From the NCBI GenBank assembly GCA_964413535.1, contig CAYPTB010000001.1, positions 1-26,860 of the forward strand: a DNA stretch of 26,860 bases, given 5' to 3'. How positions within the stretch are numbered: the stretch's first letter is position 1; every line of letters begins with the position of its first letter. The DNA comes from CAYPTB01 sp964413535. Its GTDB lineage: Bacteria; Planctomycetota; UBA1135; GCA-002686595. This document shows positions 1-7,381 of this stretch, piece after piece. The notes beneath the pieces are model-generated. The model had not been told where the DNA came from. It worked only from the letters and a program-made list of their open reading frames with translations, and ran no database searches. Made by a program: the position numbers and the translations under genes.

Positions 1-409
1 TCCGCTAGCGGTGCGCTCGCGCACCGCGTGTCCCTCGGTTCCCGCTCGCGAGCCCGCGTGTCCATCGGTTGCCGCTCGCGAGCCCGCGTGTCCATCGGTT
101 GCCGCTCGCGAGCCCGCGTGTCCATCGGTTCCCGCTCGCGAGCCCGCGTGTCCATCGGTTCCCGCTCGCGAGCCCGCGTGTCCATCGGTTCCCGCTCGCG
201 CACCGCGTGTCCATCGGTTCCCGCTCGCGCACCGCGTGTCCATCGGTTCCCGCTCGCGAGCCCGCGTGTCCATCGGTTCCCGCTCGCGCACCGCGTGTCC
301 ATCGGTTCCCGCTCGCGAGCCCGCGTACCATCGGTTCCCGCTCGCGAGCCAGCGTGTCCAGTTGCCGCTCGCACACCGCGTGTCCATCGGTTGCCGCTCG
401 CGAGCCAGC
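1..409. repeat. 29/30-bp tandem repeat array (about 13 units)
   Basis: Thirteen head-to-tail units begin near 28, 58, 88, 118, 148, 178, 207, 236, 266, 295, 325, 354 and 380 and end at 409; a diverged partial unit fills 1-27, so the array may continue to the left. Each unit starts GTGTCCATCGG and ends in CCGCTCGCGAGCCCGC (30 bp) or CCGCTCGCGCACCGC (29 bp). Most units carry the perfect palindrome GCTCGCGAGC. The two types are intermixed, and the units nearest mcsB are the most decayed (325-353 lost a base, 354-379 is 26 bp). There are no unique spacers, so it is not CRISPR. All frames stay open through it, but the mixed 29/30/26-bp lengths would shift any reading frame, so I treat it as non-coding. 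Confidence 0.93.
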
Positions 410-457
410 GAAACGTCTCGTGCGCTTTCTCCACCGGATGCGCAGTGCGCGTAAGAC

Positions 458-1564
458 CTAGTTGGAGCGATCGGCGAAGCGCCGCCGGAGATAGGTGGCT
501 CGCAAGCGATCCCGCTCGGTCACTTCGAGCAGCTCGTCCCCTCGCGAACCGTCCTCGAGCGCCTGGAGGTGCCCCTTCTGGATCTGGATCGCCACGCGCT
601 TGAGATCTCGGGAGGCTCCCTGCGGAAGCAGGCCCAAGCATTCGCCGAGGCGCACCAGCGAGAGCTGCGAGAGCGCCACCTCGGTCGGCATCGCTCGGGC
701 GGTTCTGAGCATTCCCCAAGCTCGGCTCACCTTGTCCTGCACCGCGGTGCGTTGCTCGTCGAGCAGAACCTCGCGCACGCGGCGCTCGAAGGCGGCGATG
801 CACGGAACGAGCTCGCGCAGGTCTCCCACGAGCTGCTCCTCCGAGCGACCGAGCGTGACCTGGTTGCTGATCTGATAGAAGTCCCCGGCGGCCCGGCTGC
901 CCTCCCCGTACATGCCGCGCACGGCCAGCCCGGTGCGCTGCGCGGCGGTGAACACCTTCTCCAGCTCGTGCCGCACGAGCCCGAGGGCCGGAAGGTGCAA
1001 CATCACGGAGGCCCGCATTCCCGTGCCGACGTTCGTGGGGCAACCGGTCAAGTAGCCGAGACGCTGCGAGAAGGCGTATTCGAGCTCGCCCTCGATCTCG
1101 CGGTCGAGGTCGCGCGCCCGGGACCAGGCGAGATCGAGATCGAATCCCGCGGCAATGCCTTGCAAGCGCAGGTGATCCTCCTCGTTGATCATCGCGGAGG
1201 TCGTCTCCGATTCGCCGAACGCGACGGCGCGTCCCGGGCCTCCGGGGCGCTTCTCGTCTCCGCCGACGAGGTCGCGGCTCGCCAGGTGGCGCTCGCGCAG
1301 GAGCAGCCGCAGCACCGTGTTCGCCTCGCCCATCGACACCCACAGGGTCTCCCCGTCGATGCGCTTGGCCAGCAGGATCTCCTTCAGCTTCGAGGAGACT
1401 TCTTCCGCGGGCCCGGATTCGAGCCGCGAGATGAAGGGAAAGCCGACCAAGTTGCGCGCCAGTCGCGCGCGGCAGGACACGACCACGTCCGATTCCGGCC
1501 CCTCCTTGAGGGCCCAGGAGCCGACGCGGTCGGCGAATCTCTTGATGTCGATGGGCTGGACCAC
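458..1564 (-). CDS. mcsB: Protein arginine kinase McsB (ATP:guanido phosphotransferase family)
   Basis: A 368-aa cytoplasmic kinase of the phosphagen-kinase fold that phosphorylates arginine side chains, in Bacillus marking proteins for ClpCP. Visible landmarks are the substrate/ATP segment SCRARLARN (30-38), NEEDHLRLQ (127-135), the catalytic-loop GCPTNVGTGMRASVMLHLP with Cys175, and GEGSRAAGDFYQISNQ (220-234). The C-terminal RDxxRA motif (351-356) is the phosphoarginine-binding signature that separates true McsB from metabolic creatine/arginine kinases. Length matches the family (about 360). The start is GTG; no Shine-Dalgarno is obvious. Unlike the Bacillus ctsR-mcsA-mcsB-clpC operon, it stands alone here, divergent from a secreted protein, with no mcsA, ctsR or clp gene in the window. 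Repeat-derived sequence lies on both sides. Confidence 0.95.
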   Translation of the reverse strand: MVQPIDIKRFADRVGSWALKEGPESDVVVSCRARLARNLVGFPFISRLESGPAEEVSSKLKEILLAKRIDGETLWVSMGEANTVLRLLLRERHLASRDLVGGDEKRPGGPGRAVAFGESETTSAMINEEDHLRLQGIAAGFDLDLAWSRARDLDREIEGELEYAFSQRLGYLTGCPTNVGTGMRASVMLHLPALGLVRHELEKVFTAAQRTGLAVRGMYGEGSRAAGDFYQISNQVTLGRSEEQLVGDLRELVPCIAAFERRVREVLLDEQRTAVQDKVSRAWGMLRTARAMPTEVALSQLSLVRLGECLGLLPQGASRDLKRVAIQIQKGHLQALEDGSRGDELLEVTERDRLRATYLRRRFADRSN

Positions 1565-1871
1565 GATCGGCGCTTCGAACTCGTTCGCGGACGAGCGCCG
1601 TCCGCCATTCTAGGCCTCCGCGGTCCGCCCTCCCAGGTGGCTCGGTCCGGGCGATGGGCCGGCCCCTCCGGGGAGCTCCAGTTGCCGCTCCGCTCGGGCG
1701 CTGTCATCCTGCCGCTCGCGAGCGCGGCGGACGTTCGAAACGAGCGCTCTCGCGACGCTCTCGGGCGTCGCGACCCTCGCATCGACACGCCCTCGCTGCG
1801 ATCGAGGCGCTGGAGCGGCCAACGGCATCTCGAGCCGAGACCAGCGAGGGCTTCCCCGAGAGCTTCCCAGC
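1565..1871. promoter_or_regulatory. Divergent intergenic region between mcsB and the GH42-like gene
   Basis: These 307 bp separate two divergent genes and must hold both promoters, though no convincing -35/-10 pair can be read in such GC-rich DNA. It contains two pieces matching the left-hand tandem array: TCCAGTTGCCGCTC at 1677-1690 (also at 357-370) and GCCGCTCGCGAGC at 1711-1723. It also holds a hairpin at 1751-1772. I see no protein-coding gene in it. Confidence 0.5.
1751..1772. other. Perfect inverted repeat (8-bp stem, 6-nt loop)
   Basis: CGCGACGC at 1751-1758 pairs exactly with GCGTCGCG at 1765-1772 around the loop TCTCGG. It lies about 100 bp before the start of the rightward gene, so it could be a leader hairpin or an operator. 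There is no following T-run, so a simple intrinsic terminator is unlikely. Confidence 0.5.
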
Positions 1872-3692
1872 GTGAGGAACTCCGCTCCCGTTTTCGCTGC
1901 CCTGCTCCTCGTTTGCCTGGACGTCTCCGCCGCGCAGGAGACGGCGGGATGGGATTCCTTTCCCGTCTTCGTCTGGCGCCAGGACTACCGCGGGCGCGCG
2001 CTCCCGCACGAGCTGGCGCAGCCCTTCGGCGGCACGAACGTCGACCGCGGCGAGGCGGCGCCCTGCGACCCTCCGCTCTCCTTCTTCGTCGGACACGCTC
2101 CCGGTCGCGACGACCTCCACCTGCGCCGCACCGACTCGTACCTGGAGCGCTTCGAGCTGTGGTACGCGACCCGCGACCCGCGCCTGCTCGTGCGCGAGCC
2201 GTGCCTGCTCGCGGAGGATACGCGCGCGCGCCTGTTCGAGACGCTCGAACGGAGCCTCGGCGCGCGGGACGGGAACCATGGCCTGGGCATCGCGCTCGGC
2301 GACGAGGTCTCGCTCACTCCGTGGGGAGATCCCTCCGACGTCTGCTGCTGTGCGCGCTGCGAGGCGGCGTGGAGCGCCTGGAGCGACGAGCGCGGCTACG
2401 CGCGCCGCGCTCCGACCACGGACGCAGTGCGCAGGAGCTTCGCGGACGGCGACTGGAGCGAGCTGGGGGCCTGGCTCGCTCGGCGAGAGTTCCATCAAGA
2501 GGGACTGACCGGGTTGTTGGAGGAGCTCGCCGCCGCGACCCGCACGCTCGCGCCGGGAGCCCCCATCGGCCTGCTCGGCATGGCCGGGCGCTCGACCTTC
2601 GGCGGCGTCGCCGTGGAGCGCGTGCTCCCCTTCCTCGATTTCGTCGAGGTGTATCCGGTCGACGACGCGCGCGAGCTCTTCGCCGCGCTGCGCACCGACG
2701 AGCGCTCGCTCGCCACGGTCTTCCCCGAAGCGGGCGGTCCAGACGCCTCCGCCTGGCTCGCGTGGGAGCACGTGTTGCGCGGAGGCGACGGACTCGTCCT
2801 GTGGAGCGATCGCACGCTCGCCGCCGATCCCGCGCTGCGCGCCCGTCTCGCGGGGGCGGTCGTGGACCTGCGCGCCGTGCGCGGGCGCGTCGGGGCCTTC
2901 CGTCCGGCGGTGCGCGGCGCGGCCGTCGTCCACTCTCCCGCCTCCATGGCCCTGGCCTGGCTGCGCGACGCCCTGCTCGACGGTCCGACGTGGCCGCGCC
3001 GTCTGGCGGGCTACCAGCGCGAGCACGGCACGCGCGAGCGCTCGCTCCGCGCTTGGCTGCGGCTCCTCGAGGACGCAGGCGCGCTCCCCGGCGCGCTGCC
3101 CGTCGACGCGATCGATGCAGAGACCGTCGAGCGGTTCCCGTTGCTCGTGCTCGCGCACGTCGAGGTGCTCTCCGCGAGCCACGTCGAAGCCCTCGAGCGC
3201 TACCTCGCGGCCGGCGGGAGCGTGGTCGTCGAGGGCGAGGTCGGGCTTTTCGACGAACGCGGCGAGCCGCAGGGCGTTGCCGTGCTCGAGCGACTCGCCC
3301 GCGCCGGCGGCGAGCGCGTGCGTGCCGCGCCGGAACGCGTCAGTGAGTACGCGGAGCTGCGGCGGCGGCCCGAGAGCGGCCGCGCGCAGGCCTTGCGCGC
3401 GACGCTCCGCTCCTGGCTCGCAGAGGGAGCGTCGCTCGCGCCGTTCGAGGTCGAAGGCGGCCGCCTGCCGTGGCTCACCGCGTGCGAGCGGCGACCGACG
3501 GGCGTCGTGTGCATGGCGTTGCCCAACGCGACGACTCCGGCCGAGCGCGCGGGCCTGGCGGCGCTCGAGCCGCGCCTACGCGTGCCCGAGGGCGCGCGCA
3601 TCGAGTGGATCCATCCCCCCGCGGCGGGATCCGGGACGCCTTCCCTCGCGGCGGGCGACGCCCTGGTCTTCCGCCTCGTCTCGGGGGAGTGA
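1872..3692 (+). CDS. Secreted GH42-like glycoside hydrolase/beta-galactosidase-related protein
   Basis: 606 aa from a GTG start; residues 1-21 form a signal peptide (hydrophobic FAALLLVCLDVSA, then AQE), so it is exported. Residues about 25-320 look like a TIM-barrel domain: GDE (143-145) sits where GH42 enzymes have their acid/base glutamate, and it is followed by Cys158-x-Cys160-x-x-Cys163, the spacing of the GH42 structural zinc site, with Cys111 a possible fourth ligand. Glu286 (FPEAGG) is a candidate nucleophile. Residues about 345-460, with AGGSVVVEGE near 447-456, resemble the glutamine-amidotransferase-like trimerisation domain of GH42. The C-terminus is less recognisable. Substrate and activity are inferred only. 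It ends 16 bp from the convergent methyltransferase gene. Confidence 0.6.
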   Translation: MRNSAPVFAALLLVCLDVSAAQETAGWDSFPVFVWRQDYRGRALPHELAQPFGGTNVDRGEAAPCDPPLSFFVGHAPGRDDLHLRRTDSYLERFELWYATRDPRLLVREPCLLAEDTRARLFETLERSLGARDGNHGLGIALGDEVSLTPWGDPSDVCCCARCEAAWSAWSDERGYARRAPTTDAVRRSFADGDWSELGAWLARREFHQEGLTGLLEELAAATRTLAPGAPIGLLGMAGRSTFGGVAVERVLPFLDFVEVYPVDDARELFAALRTDERSLATVFPEAGGPDASAWLAWEHVLRGGDGLVLWSDRTLAADPALRARLAGAVVDLRAVRGRVGAFRPAVRGAAVVHSPASMALAWLRDALLDGPTWPRRLAGYQREHGTRERSLRAWLRLLEDAGALPGALPVDAIDAETVERFPLLVLAHVEVLSASHVEALERYLAAGGSVVVEGEVGLFDERGEPQGVAVLERLARAGGERVRAAPERVSEYAELRRRPESGRAQALRATLRSWLAEGASLAPFEVEGGRLPWLTACERRPTGVVCMALPNATTPAERAGLAALEPRLRVPEGARIEWIHPPAAGSGTPSLAAGDALVFRLVSGE

Positions 3693-3701
3693 CTGGATCG
3701 A

Positions 3702-3721
3702 GCGCGCTTCAGGGAGCGCGC
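3702..3721. terminator. Possible bidirectional hairpin at convergent gene ends
   Basis: GCGCGC (3702-3707) can pair with GCGCGC (3716-3721) around an 8-nt loop, just where the rightward GH42-like gene (stop 3692) and the leftward methyltransferase gene (stop 3709) meet. The position suits a shared terminator, but there is no T-run and such short GC stems are common in this DNA. Confidence 0.25.
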
Positions 3722-4749
3722 CGGCCGAGGGTCTCGCGCAGCTTCACGAGCAGCTTGACCGGCAGCCACTTCAGGCTCACGTCCATGCGCTCGACGGCGG
3801 CCTGGTAGCGCGCGAGGTCTCCGTCGCGCGCGGTCAGCACGGCGGCGTGCTCCGCGAGCCGGCGTTCGCGGTCGGCCACGGTGTGCTCGAAGCTCGCGCG
3901 TTCCGCGCGCCAGGCCGCGCGCTCGCGGTCGAACGCGGCGAGCTCGGCGGTCATGAGCGCCGTGGGCCAGAGCGGATCGCGCAGCGCGGAGCGTGCGTCG
4001 GCGTCCGCGTCGCGAAAGACGCTCTCCCGATCGGGGAGCTCCGCGCCGTCCTTCGCCGCAATCACGACGTGGCGGTAGACCGGTTCCTCGGTGTCGGAGG
4101 GATAGAGCGCCTCGTTGTAGTAGGCGAACACGTCGCCGGCCAGATCGCGCAGGGCCGGGTCGCGGTCGAGGAGCATCCCGACGCACATCATGAAGAGCCA
4201 ACGATGGAGATTGCCCTGCCCGAAGGAAGCGACGCGCGCTCCGCCTGCGGCCAGCGCCCGCTCGATCTCGCTCCGGTCGGGAAGACCGTGCTCGTGGTGC
4301 TCCTCCAAGTAGCGATGGCGGAAATCGAGCTTGTCCTGCATGAAGCGGCGCAGGAGCTCTTCCGCGCGCGCCACGCGCGGCGTCGCGTAGGGTCCGGCCA
4401 GCACGCACCAGCGCCGTGCGACGCGCAGGCACTCGGCCGTGAAGGCAAAGCGTTGCTCGCGCGGCACGTGCTCCAGCGTGTCGAACGCGCAAACGACGTC
4501 GAAGGCGCCGTCCTGGAACGGAAGACGCGCACCGTCTCCGAGCACCATGCCCTCCCTGACGTCGCTCTTCTCCAGGTCGACGAGCGTGATCGCGTCCCGC
4601 TCGAGGAAGCGCCGCAGGAGCGCCGTGCGTCCGCCCACGTCGAGCACGCTCAACGGTCCGCCACCTCCCCGCAGCCGCTCGAGGAGGTCGGCCACCAAGC
4701 GGTAGCGCTGGTACTGGTCGAACGGCAGCCGCAGGACGTCGTCCGTCAC
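3709..4749 (-). CDS. Class I SAM methyltransferase with C-terminal coiled coil (WbdD-like)
   Basis: 346 aa from a GTG that overlaps the wzt stop codon (GTGA); the frame is open upstream, but the family fold begins here. The Rossmann methyltransferase domain covers about 1-235: motif I VLDVGGRTALL (35-45), acidic ribose-binding Asp58, GDGARLPF (71-78) and FDVVCAFDTLEHV (83-95). Residues about 266-322 are a charged heptad-like stretch rich in A, E and R, predicted coiled coil, followed by an amphipathic tail (LKWLPVKLLVKLRETLG). Overlap with a Wzt carrying a sugar-binding domain suggests it methylates the non-reducing end of an exported glycan, with the coiled coil as length ruler or scaffold, as in WbdD of E. 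coli O9a. No WbdD kinase domain is present. Role inferred; the fold is clear. Confidence 0.85.
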   Translation of the reverse strand: MTDDVLRLPFDQYQRYRLVADLLERLRGGGGPLSVLDVGGRTALLRRFLERDAITLVDLEKSDVREGMVLGDGARLPFQDGAFDVVCAFDTLEHVPREQRFAFTAECLRVARRWCVLAGPYATPRVARAEELLRRFMQDKLDFRHRYLEEHHEHGLPDRSEIERALAAGGARVASFGQGNLHRWLFMMCVGMLLDRDPALRDLAGDVFAYYNEALYPSDTEEPVYRHVVIAAKDGAELPDRESVFRDADADARSALRDPLWPTALMTAELAAFDRERAAWRAERASFEHTVADRERRLAEHAAVLTARDGDLARYQAAVERMDVSLKWLPVKLLVKLRETLGRRAP

Positions 4750-6053
4750 GTCGCGTTCCCGTTTCGCGCAGCCGGAGAGGAGTCGCGCCGGATCGTCCAA
4801 CGCGTGGGGAGCCGTATGAGCCCGTGCTGATGGTTGCTCGTGTCCACGACCTGGAAGGAGAGGGCGTGCTCGCGGTGATCGACGGGCGTCGGCGAAGTCT
4901 TGCTGTGGTCGTAGACGAAGACCGTCACGTAATAGCGGCCGTGCAAGAGCGGCAGCGGACCGATCGACATCTCCACGGCGCCCGTTTCGCCGGCGCGCAC
5001 GTCCTCGATGACCTGCGGCTCCTCGTTCCAGAGGTGGTTCGAGCCGTTCACGTAGGTGCCGTCGGCGCGGTAGAGGCCCAGACCGAAGACGGGCTTGCGA
5101 CACGCGCGCAGGGCCCTCCAGGAGAGCCGCGCCACGAAGGGCTCGCCGGTTCGGAACACCACGCTCGGCTCGCCGGTCTCGCCCAGGAGCTCGACCTTCT
5201 CCACGAGCACCTCGCCCGATCCCCAGCGCGGGTAGGCGGACGAATCGTCGTCGGCCGTCTCGATGCGCGCCTTCCCGCGCGCCTGGGCGCGGCGCAGGTA
5301 CTCGTCGGCCACCTTCTCGGGCGGGCCCTGTTCCGCGATCCTGCCGCCGTCCAGGTAGACGACGTGCTGACAGAGCGTCTTCACCGAACCCATGTCGTGG
5401 GACACGAACACGACCGTGCCGCCTCGCTCACGGAACTCGTTCAGCCGGTTCATGCACTTGCCGCGGAAGTACTCGTCGCCGACGGAGAGCGCCTCGTCGA
5501 TGAGCAACACGTCCGGATCCACGCAGGTCGCGACCGAGAAGCCGAGTCGCACGTGCATGCCCGAGCTGTAGGTCTTGACGGGTCGATCGACGAAGGCCCC
5601 GAGCTCCGAGAACTCGACGATGGCCTGCTCGCGCTCGGCGATCTCGGCGTCGGAGAGACCCAGGATCGAGCAAGCGAGGCCGATGTTCTCCCGGCCCGTG
5701 AAGTCCGGATGGAAGCCGGCGCCGAGCTCGATCAGCGACGTCACGCGCCCCTTCACGTCCACCGTTCCCCGGGTCGGAGCGGTGATGCCCGAGAGCAGCT
5801 TGAGGAGCGTGCTCTTCCCGGCGCCGTTCTCCCCGATGATGCCGATCGTGCTGTGACCGCCGAGCTCGAGGTCGACGTCCTGCAGGGCCCAGAACTCCTG
5901 GTGCTTCACGCAACCCGGAACGAGCAGGTCCATGAAGCGGTGGAAGGGCTTCGCGTAGATCTGGTAGACCTTCGACAGGCCCTGCGCGCGGATGACGGCC
6001 TCGCCGGCATCCAGCGCCTTCCCCCCGCTCGCTCCATCGCTCGAGTTCACCAT
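4746..6053 (-). CDS. wzt: Polysaccharide ABC exporter ATPase Wzt with C-terminal carbohydrate-binding domain
   Basis: 435 aa, ATG start. The nucleotide-binding domain spans about 18-255: Walker A GENGAGKST (74-82), the short YSSGM signature (162-166) typical of O-antigen/teichoic-acid exporters, Walker B LLIDEALSVGD (183-193) and switch His219. A beta-rich extension of about 150 residues (278-425) with FRTGEPF, NGSNHLW and LLHGRYYVTVFVYD matches the Wzt C-terminal domain that recognises the modified end of the glycan before export. It starts 10 bp after the wzm stop and overlaps the methyltransferase start by 4 bp, so all three are probably one transcript. Family knowledge: such Wzt proteins export undecaprenyl-linked glycans finished in the cytoplasm. 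Confidence 0.95.
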   Translation of the reverse strand: MVNSSDGASGGKALDAGEAVIRAQGLSKVYQIYAKPFHRFMDLLVPGCVKHQEFWALQDVDLELGGHSTIGIIGENGAGKSTLLKLLSGITAPTRGTVDVKGRVTSLIELGAGFHPDFTGRENIGLACSILGLSDAEIAEREQAIVEFSELGAFVDRPVKTYSSGMHVRLGFSVATCVDPDVLLIDEALSVGDEYFRGKCMNRLNEFRERGGTVVFVSHDMGSVKTLCQHVVYLDGGRIAEQGPPEKVADEYLRRAQARGKARIETADDDSSAYPRWGSGEVLVEKVELLGETGEPSVVFRTGEPFVARLSWRALRACRKPVFGLGLYRADGTYVNGSNHLWNEEPQVIEDVRAGETGAVEMSIGPLPLLHGRYYVTVFVYDHSKTSPTPVDHREHALSFQVVDTSNHQHGLIRLPTRWTIRRDSSPAARNGNAT

Positions 6054-6063
6054 CCCGTTGAAC

Positions 6064-7179
6064 CTACAGCAGGTCGGGGAAGCGCCGCTTGTGCTTCGCG
6101 AAGAACCGTGCCCCCAAGGCCAGGGCGACGAAGGCCACGACGAAGAGTCGCGCCATGAGCGTCCACTGCGGCCACTGGCCGAACATGATCACGTTGCGGT
6201 AGGAGTTGATCAGCCAGTACATCGGGTTGATCTCGAGCAAGAATCGCAGCGGGAGGAGCCGGCTCTCCTCGACGATCTTCCTCTCGTGCAGCACCGAGCC
6301 GAGGACGACGTAGGCGCCTAGGTCGGCGGGAGGACTCGCGTCCGGAACGGTCCCGGGCGGCAACTCGTCCGCGCGCTTCGGCGTCAGGAACCGACGGATC
6401 TCCGGGGACGCACCTTCGTCGCCCGACTCGAGTTCCCAGCGCGGGCGCGGGTCTCCGACGCCGTCGATCTCGAAACGCGCGGTGGAGGGCATGGGAACGC
6501 GCATGCGCGGCCCTTCCACCGCCACCCAGCGCTCGACGGCCGTCCCCGTGCCAGGCAGGGGAACCACGGCATCCCGGACGAGGTGCTCGGGATAGAAGAT
6601 CGGGGTGCCGAACATCCACATCAGGATCAGGACTCCCACCAAGTGGTAGGTGTCGCGCAAGAACAGGTTCAGGGTCGAGAGGAAGTAGCCCACGCCCACC
6701 GTGAACACGCCTTGGAGCACGATCAACACGGGCAGCACCGCATAGGCGGCGGTCGGAGCCTGCCCGGTGAAGAAGTACGTGCCCGCGATCGCGATGGGCA
6801 TGCCGATCAGCATGTTCACGAGCGAGGAGATGGTCAGGAAGGCCGGCAGGATCTCGGACGGGAAGACGACCTTCTGGATCAGGTTGGCGTTCTCGACCAG
6901 GCAGTTCGTCGCGCGCGACAGGGTCTCCGCGAACGCGTGCCAGGACAGGATGCCGACGAGCATGAAGATCGCCGTGTCCCGCGGCCCCGACTTGTCGGTC
7001 CAGCGCGTGTTCATGAAGAGGCTGAACACCACCATGAACACGAAGAGGTACAGGAACGGCACGACCACGGACCAGAAGAAGCCCATGCTCGAGCCGACGT
7101 AGCGCGACTTGATGTCCCGCACGACGAAGGCGCGCACGAGCTGGCGCTGGTTCCAGAGAGTGTGGAGGAGGCGGAACAT
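6064..7179 (-). CDS. wzm: Polysaccharide ABC exporter permease Wzm with a large periplasmic insert
   Basis: 371 aa from the ATG at 7179. ABC-2 type membrane protein: the N-terminal motif VVRDIKSRYVGSSMG (19-33) and six membrane segments (about 34-55, 68-85, 110-138, 145-170, 178-196, 340-358). Between FGTPIFYP (190-197) and LLEINPMYWLINSYRN (314-329), where relatives have a short loop, there are about 105 extra hydrophilic residues, probably periplasmic. The frame remains open up to a GTG at 7329, but those 50 extra codons are Pro/Arg/Ala-rich, have many A/T third positions (GAT, CGT, CCT, CGA) unlike the gene body, and cross an inverted repeat, so I prefer 7179. Partner of wzt immediately downstream. 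Confidence 0.93.
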   Translation of the reverse strand: MFRLLHTLWNQRQLVRAFVVRDIKSRYVGSSMGFFWSVVVPFLYLFVFMVVFSLFMNTRWTDKSGPRDTAIFMLVGILSWHAFAETLSRATNCLVENANLIQKVVFPSEILPAFLTISSLVNMLIGMPIAIAGTYFFTGQAPTAAYAVLPVLIVLQGVFTVGVGYFLSTLNLFLRDTYHLVGVLILMWMFGTPIFYPEHLVRDAVVPLPGTGTAVERWVAVEGPRMRVPMPSTARFEIDGVGDPRPRWELESGDEGASPEIRRFLTPKRADELPPGTVPDASPPADLGAYVVLGSVLHERKIVEESRLLPLRFLLEINPMYWLINSYRNVIMFGQWPQWTLMARLFVVAFVALALGARFFAKHKRRFPDLL

Positions 7180-7314
7180 TCCGGCAGATCGTGCGCGCTC
7201 GTCCGGACCGGGCGCCGGGGACGGCGCCTGCGAACGCGGGGGACGGAGTGGCGCCCGATCGAGGGGAGCGTGGGCCCCCTCCCTATCGGCAGTTCGGAGA
7301 GGGCTCGCGGAGGG

Positions 7315-7368
7315 GGTGTCCGGCATCACCGCGTCCGGCCGTCACGGCCCCTCCCCTTCCCGGACACC
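7315..7368. other. Nested inverted repeats between arginase and wzm
   Basis: Outer arms GGTGTCCGG (7315-7323) and CCGGACACC (7360-7368) are perfect 9-bp complements. Between them GGCCGT (7337-7342) and ACGGCC (7344-7349) form a perfect palindrome around one base. The element starts 14 nt downstream of the arginase stop and ends about 135 nt upstream of the chosen wzm start. It may terminate the arginase transcript, act as an operator for the export operon, or both. No T-run follows. Confidence 0.55.
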
Positions 7369-7381
7369 GAGCGGCTCCTCC

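Noticed and set aside
1..409. CRISPR array
   Set aside because: Units are contiguous with no unique spacers, lengths vary by single bases, and there are no cas genes in the window.
5..603. Arg/Ser/Pro-rich repeat proteins encoded in the array
   Set aside because: All frames are open because the repeat has few stop codons; unit lengths of 29, 30 and 26 bp would scramble any reading frame, and no start with a ribosome site stands out.
569..3346. A very long rightward open frame across mcsB and the GH42-like gene
   Set aside because: It is antisense to mcsB and then out of frame with the GH42-like gene; its product is Arg/Ala-rich low complexity, the usual shadow in very GC-rich DNA.
4750..5103. 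Upstream extension of the methyltransferase frame
   Set aside because: It lies entirely within wzt in another frame and is Arg-rich; the GTG overlapping the wzt stop gives a normal methyltransferase N-terminus.
7180..7329. 50-residue N-terminal extension of Wzm (GTG at 7329)
   Set aside because: Composition is Pro/Arg-rich, third codon positions are less GC-rich than in the gene, it runs through an inverted repeat, and the family normally begins close to the residue encoded at 7179.
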